From Branchiostoma floridae (lineage: Eukaryota; Chordata; Leptocardii; Amphioxiformes; Branchiostomatidae): a stretch of 64,000 nucleotides of DNA. Shown piece after piece: positions 61,101 through 64,000 of the stretch. The notes beneath the pieces are model-generated. The model saw nothing but the letters and a program-made list of their open reading frames with translations. It did not search any database and had not been told where the DNA came from. Location: NCBI RefSeq assembly GCF_000003815.2, contig NC_049989.1, positions 23,091,737 to 23,155,736 on the forward strand, read 5' to 3'. Each line of letters begins with the position of its first letter. The first letter of the stretch is position 1. The position numbers and the translations under genes are program-made.

Positions 61101-63750
61101 TATGTAATCTATCACACCCACAGGAGAAAGAAATACCACTTGAAGACCTTTTCTGAATGTCTTGAGATAGCTTGAGCTACAAGCCACCATTACTTACAGT
61201 GTCATTTACACCTTTTGCTGTAATAGTGGGTCCATCATAGCCTGCTCTAGTACACATCAAACACAGCTATAGAGCACAGTGTGCGTCATACTCACACAAT
61301 GCTGATTTAAGAACAGTTATTACCCTCAGGAGAAAGAGGTTTGGAAGTAGCCTAAAAGACGTTTTAGTTATCTTCATGCTGTCAAGATTACTTAAGCTGG
61401 GTGTTACCAATTAATTCTCTCACCTCATATTTTAAAAGTTTACAGTAGCCTGGAGTAATTGGTTTATAGTAGTTTGGAGTAATTGGTTCATAGTAGTTTC
61501 CTACAAAGGTTACTGCAGTAAATTTGCCATGTTTCTGACATTACAGAGAAAACTAACGTTTGTTCACCTTTATTCGTAGGGTAGCCTTTATCCATTGTAT
61601 TTAACACCAGGGTATTTTGGGATATCAAGTCAATGGGCGGTGGTCTCAAACTGCATTATATTGAAAAATGCAATTTGAAACCATCATCCATCAAAGTGAT
61701 ATCCCAAATATCATGTTTTTAGGTACAATGGATATAGGTTACCCCGCGAATAAAGGTGAACTAGTGTTAGTTGTCTCACCTCACAATTCAAAAGTTTACA
61801 GTAGTCTGGAGTAATTGGTTCATAGTAGTTTCCTACAAAGGTTACTGTAGTAAATTTGGGTCATAAATTGAAAAGCCAATGCCATGTTTCTGACATTACA
61901 GAGACAACTGCAGCTGAATGTAATTTCCCAGGTGTGCTGCAGTACATTGATAATTCCAAAGGTCACACCCTGCTGTATTTTACACGACTATTGGTAAAAT
62001 GTCACAGTTGTTTTGGGGAGGACCATAAGTTGCAATACTAAAGTATGTCTATGGATAACGGAATGTAATGCAGACACCAGAAATTGACTTGTTTGCATCA
62101 ACTTTGTCTACACTTTAGCTTTGTTTCCTATCGGACAATTATTCAAAAAAATTGTCTTCAGCTCCTTTTAATGGATAACTATAAAACCATTTTCCATCAG
62201 AGTGTCAGTGACTAAACTTAGTCGATGCTATCTGAAATGTCTGACCGTTTCCAAAATCATATCCAGTTGCTTGAGCAGCTGCTTTCTGGCATAACTTAAG
62301 GGGGAATAAATTGCATCTTTCCAGTTTTAAAAAAATGTACTAGCTTATTTATCATAACGTTGATATAGACTTGAGCAAAAATGTGTAACGCTAGTTCACC
62401 TTAAACCTAGATTCGTTGTTTTAAAAAAACGGGTATTTAAAGATTTCAGGTCAACGGCTTGGGTTTCAAATGTCAACATTTTCAAAATATTGCAATGCGA
62501 AACTACCTTCCATCGACTTAATGATCCCCAGAATACCATACTTTTATTTATAATGGATATAGGTTACCCTTCGGATAAAGGTGAACAAACGTTGATTAAG
62601 ATATTTTAGAGGTCTTCACTAAGTTATTTTACTCCCTATCTGGTATCCGGTATGTCTGTCGTTCCCCATTAGCCAAGGCTTAAGGTTAGACATGCTTGCA
62701 CGTAGAGGTGGAGAATTCATGGCATTTTGCCAGCAGACTGATTTTTGATTAGCGCTGTGTAAATTCAGGATATGGAGATCTTTTCTTTTGTTGTCAGTCC
62801 CTCTCTAGATCTTATGTGGTTGTCTCAGTGGCTTTTTACCCTCTTTTTAGTGATTTTTACATTTTGAAATACTTCTTTTTATCCACTTTGAGGTTGCCGT
62901 ATAATGATCGCAGTCCGTTAAATCTCATGGTGACCTGAAATTTGTGTACCCCAAGCCTATCATTAATCAGGAAAAAAATTCTGGACATGTTTCAAAATTG
63001 AATAATGCCTCATGTAGTTCATGTAGTGCCATTTTTGTAATGAAAAAAGCATCATTTGTTACAATTTCCAGAATCCATTCTAATTCAGAGTGACTGGTCT
63101 ACATTTGTTGTCACCTTAATTAACAGTAATCTTGAATGACTCTCCCCTTGTTGCCACCACAACAGAACCAAAATGGAGCTTCCCTTGTCCCTGGGGAGTA
63201 CTCAGTAATCTAACTGAGTGGAGGGGACTTTTCAATGGGAGGTTACTCACCCATGAAGGCCACACAACCCCAACCTCTCCTGCATGATTAACGACTTCAG
63301 ACGCCTTAGTCATTCAGGGAAGTCAATGTTCATTAAACGACCAGGTAAAGGGGTTTAGCTCCTATGGGTCCATGCTGGCATATATTTCATGCTGCAGTTT
63401 GAGCATGATGAATATTTTTTCTGTCATGATTGACAACAAGAATCCAGATGAAACTGGGAGGCTGAGCTGTTGATTAATGAGTATGCTCACGTTTACAGTC
63501 CCCTATGGGGTCTTGCCAGCCTAGTTTATGTGATAGGTTTCTCAGACCGCAGCCAAAGTGTTGTATGAGGCTCGATTGAGCCACGAGTGCAATCAATAAC
63601 CGAGTAGGCCCAAAGTTATAGCTCCTATGGGGCCCTGCTGGCTACTGTAATATTGAAGGCTAGCAGGACAGCTGGTCTGGTGTTGGTAGTGGCTGGTTTT
63701 GTTGTTGTCCTGAGTGTGGTTGCTAGGATACAGCAGTGGCAGTACACAAG
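55196..63750 (+). CDS. Candidate N-terminal exons of a type II membrane protein
   Basis: Exon 55196-55272 has acceptor ctgttccag and donor gtgagt; its ATG at 55247 gives MKAEELMF plus two bases. Exon 63664-63750 (acceptor ggctag, donor gtaagg) completes the Gly codon and reads RTAGLVLVVAGFVVVLSVVA then RIQQWQYTR. Joined in phase, this is a short cytosolic tail, one ~19-residue hydrophobic segment and the start of a stalk, as in Golgi type II enzymes. The 3' part lies outside the window. The intron would be 8.4 kb and mostly repeats. The acceptor of the second exon has a poor pyrimidine tract and no family was recognised, so this is a hypothesis. Confidence 0.35.
55594..55806. mobile_element. 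MITE, family B, copy 2
   Basis: Same ends and inner cgcggt repeats as 39695-39906, about 213 bp, with several CpG-to-TpG/CpA changes and an imperfect left TA. Confidence 0.82.
55975..56960. repeat. Tandem array, about 210-230-bp unit, about 5 copies
   Basis: Units contain cttcaccacttgtattgaag, catcacattaccagcgagat, aatacagccataaagaaag, catatcttcatatctttcca and ttttgaaaccttcaacttaa. Copies 2 and 3 are nearly identical. A fragment recurs at 57485-57560. Confidence 0.92.
57176..57392. mobile_element. MITE with about 39-bp inverted ends
   Basis: Left end caactgtcataatttcaccg and right end ggtggaattataagagttg match with few mismatches, 217 bp. Inner text (tacacctaaatatctaaactgtg) recurs loosely at about 31480-31540 and 34140-34190. 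Confidence 0.75.
57739..57938. mobile_element. Palindromic MITE, family A, copy 3
   Basis: Ends tagcgtgagtccaactttat and ataaaggtgaactcatgtta, inner ggtttgaaactgcattattt with a matching inverted half. About 200 bp, diverged. Confidence 0.75.
57939..58814. other. Unassigned, with a short (gaact)n run
   Basis: gaactgaactgaactgaac near 58103 is a short pentanucleotide repeat; its complement type (cagtt)n occurs at 29340-29370. Nothing else was recognised. Confidence 0.45.
58815..59068. mobile_element. Decayed relative of the hAT-type element
   Basis: Right end ggtacacggtaccagcaccc and an inner tggactagtccaacaagaaa resemble 43560-43674. The left end is badly eroded. Confidence 0.55.
59090..61420. 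repeat. Very diverged long-period tandem array, about 330-430-bp unit, about 5 copies
   Basis: Recurring landmarks: aataaacaaacttgagacc, gccatcaagattgcacaagc, cattgcacatcaaaacacag and tggaaagttcaaatgaaaa(a)agatga. Family A copy 4 is inserted in one unit. Boundaries are approximate. Confidence 0.7.
59918..60130. mobile_element. Palindromic MITE, family A, copy 4
   Basis: Ends taatgctagttcaccttta and ataaaggtgaactagcgtta, 213 bp. The flanks gcacatg and catgtgc extend the symmetry. It sits inside a copy of the diverged array at 59090-61420. Confidence 0.88.
61415..61553. repeat. Direct repeat left of family A copy 5
   Basis: tcacctcatattttaaaagt through cctacaaaggttactgcagt and tttctgacattacagag; matches 61775-61908 right of the MITE. 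tggagtaattggttcatagt is present on both sides. Confidence 0.9.
61554..61769. mobile_element. Palindromic MITE, family A, copy 5
   Basis: Ends taacgtttgttcaccttta and ataaaggtgaactagtgtta, 216 bp. It lies exactly between two copies of a ~140-bp host segment. Confidence 0.85.
61770..61908. repeat. Direct repeat right of family A copy 5
   Basis: tcacctcacaattcaaaagt, cctacaaaggttactgtagt and tttctgacattacagag match 61415-61553; it has about 20 extra bases (cataaattgaaaagccaatg). Confidence 0.9.
62386..62593. mobile_element. Palindromic MITE, family A, copy 6
   Basis: Ends taacgctagttcacctta and ggataaaggtgaacaaacgtt, 208 bp. Left end shortened near tatccgc. Confidence 0.8.
62640..62790. repeat. 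Interspersed repeat, copy 2
   Basis: Partner of 48940-49090, same orientation; similarity is moderate by eye. Confidence 0.55.
62790..63663. other. Unassigned sequence before the candidate membrane exon
   Basis: 63350-63640 contains two related stretches (tagctcctatggg near 63356 and 63619, with ggtcttgccagcct / ggccctgctggct), a small internal duplication. No exon with homology. Confidence 0.4.
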
Positions 63751-64000
63751 GTAAGGTAACAAGAGTTGGTTCATCAAGAAAAATGTTCAGTTTGCCTGGA
63801 TTGGGGTAGAAGAATTTTCACAATGTATGCATGTGACTGCATTTATATCTTGATTATAACGTTACATCTCTAGTGTAGCCATACAAATGGAATATTTTGG
63901 ATCTCAGACATAGAATATAATGATGAACTAGAAGATCAACAGTGCACATTCAAGTTTGTAAAAACAAAGTTTCATGGGGGGGAATATAGTCAGAGTCCAG

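Overview
The window is animal nuclear DNA, most likely from a lancelet (Branchiostoma) or a close deuterostome relative. The evidence is spliced GT-AG genes whose products closely follow vertebrate orthologues, long introns, tRNA-like SINEs, non-LTR retrotransposon 3' ends, many short palindromic DNA transposons, and large satellite-like arrays. The species call is inference. No bacterial operon, CRISPR array or viral gene was seen.

Layout. 1-10 kb: repeat-rich sequence with SINEs, two LINE 3' fragments, a 220-bp hairpin element, several minisatellites and a GC-rich patch with unassigned exon-like pieces. 10-13 kb: a two-exon URAD gene (OHCU decarboxylase, urate catabolism, ending in the peroxisomal signal SKL), with a fold-back element on each side. 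15.3-23.4 kb, minus strand: a five-exon dCTP pyrophosphatase gene (DCTPP1-like, 159 aa). 23.7-30.2 kb, plus strand: a six-exon NDUFS8 gene (complex I TYKY subunit, 218 aa, two 4Fe-4S motifs). DCTPP1 and NDUFS8 are head to head with 269 bp between their start codons, so they probably share a bidirectional promoter, which holds two E2F-like sites. 31-64 kb: no recognised gene. It is dominated by diverged tandem arrays and transposons, with an assembly gap at 37419-37840. Two phase-compatible candidate exons (55.2 and 63.7 kb) would encode the start of a type II membrane protein, so much of this half may be intron.

The most unusual feature is in the two head-to-head genes. Pieces of their own exon edges have been tandemly copied into the flanking intron or 3' UTR: the exon 4 acceptor edge (six extra copies), exon 4 donor edge and stop-codon end (about eight extra copies) of NDUFS8, and the exon 2 donor edge (five extra copies) and, more weakly, the stop-codon end of DCTPP1. 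Many copies keep splice-site sequence, and their CpG sites have often decayed to TpG or CpA. NDUFS8 intron 1 also carries a 955-bp element flanked by TA and made of 22 short hairpins, plus a separate 145-bp near-perfect palindrome.

All exon boundaries were read by hand from splice consensus, reading phase and remembered protein families; no alignment or transcript data were available. Boundaries of diverged repeats are approximate.
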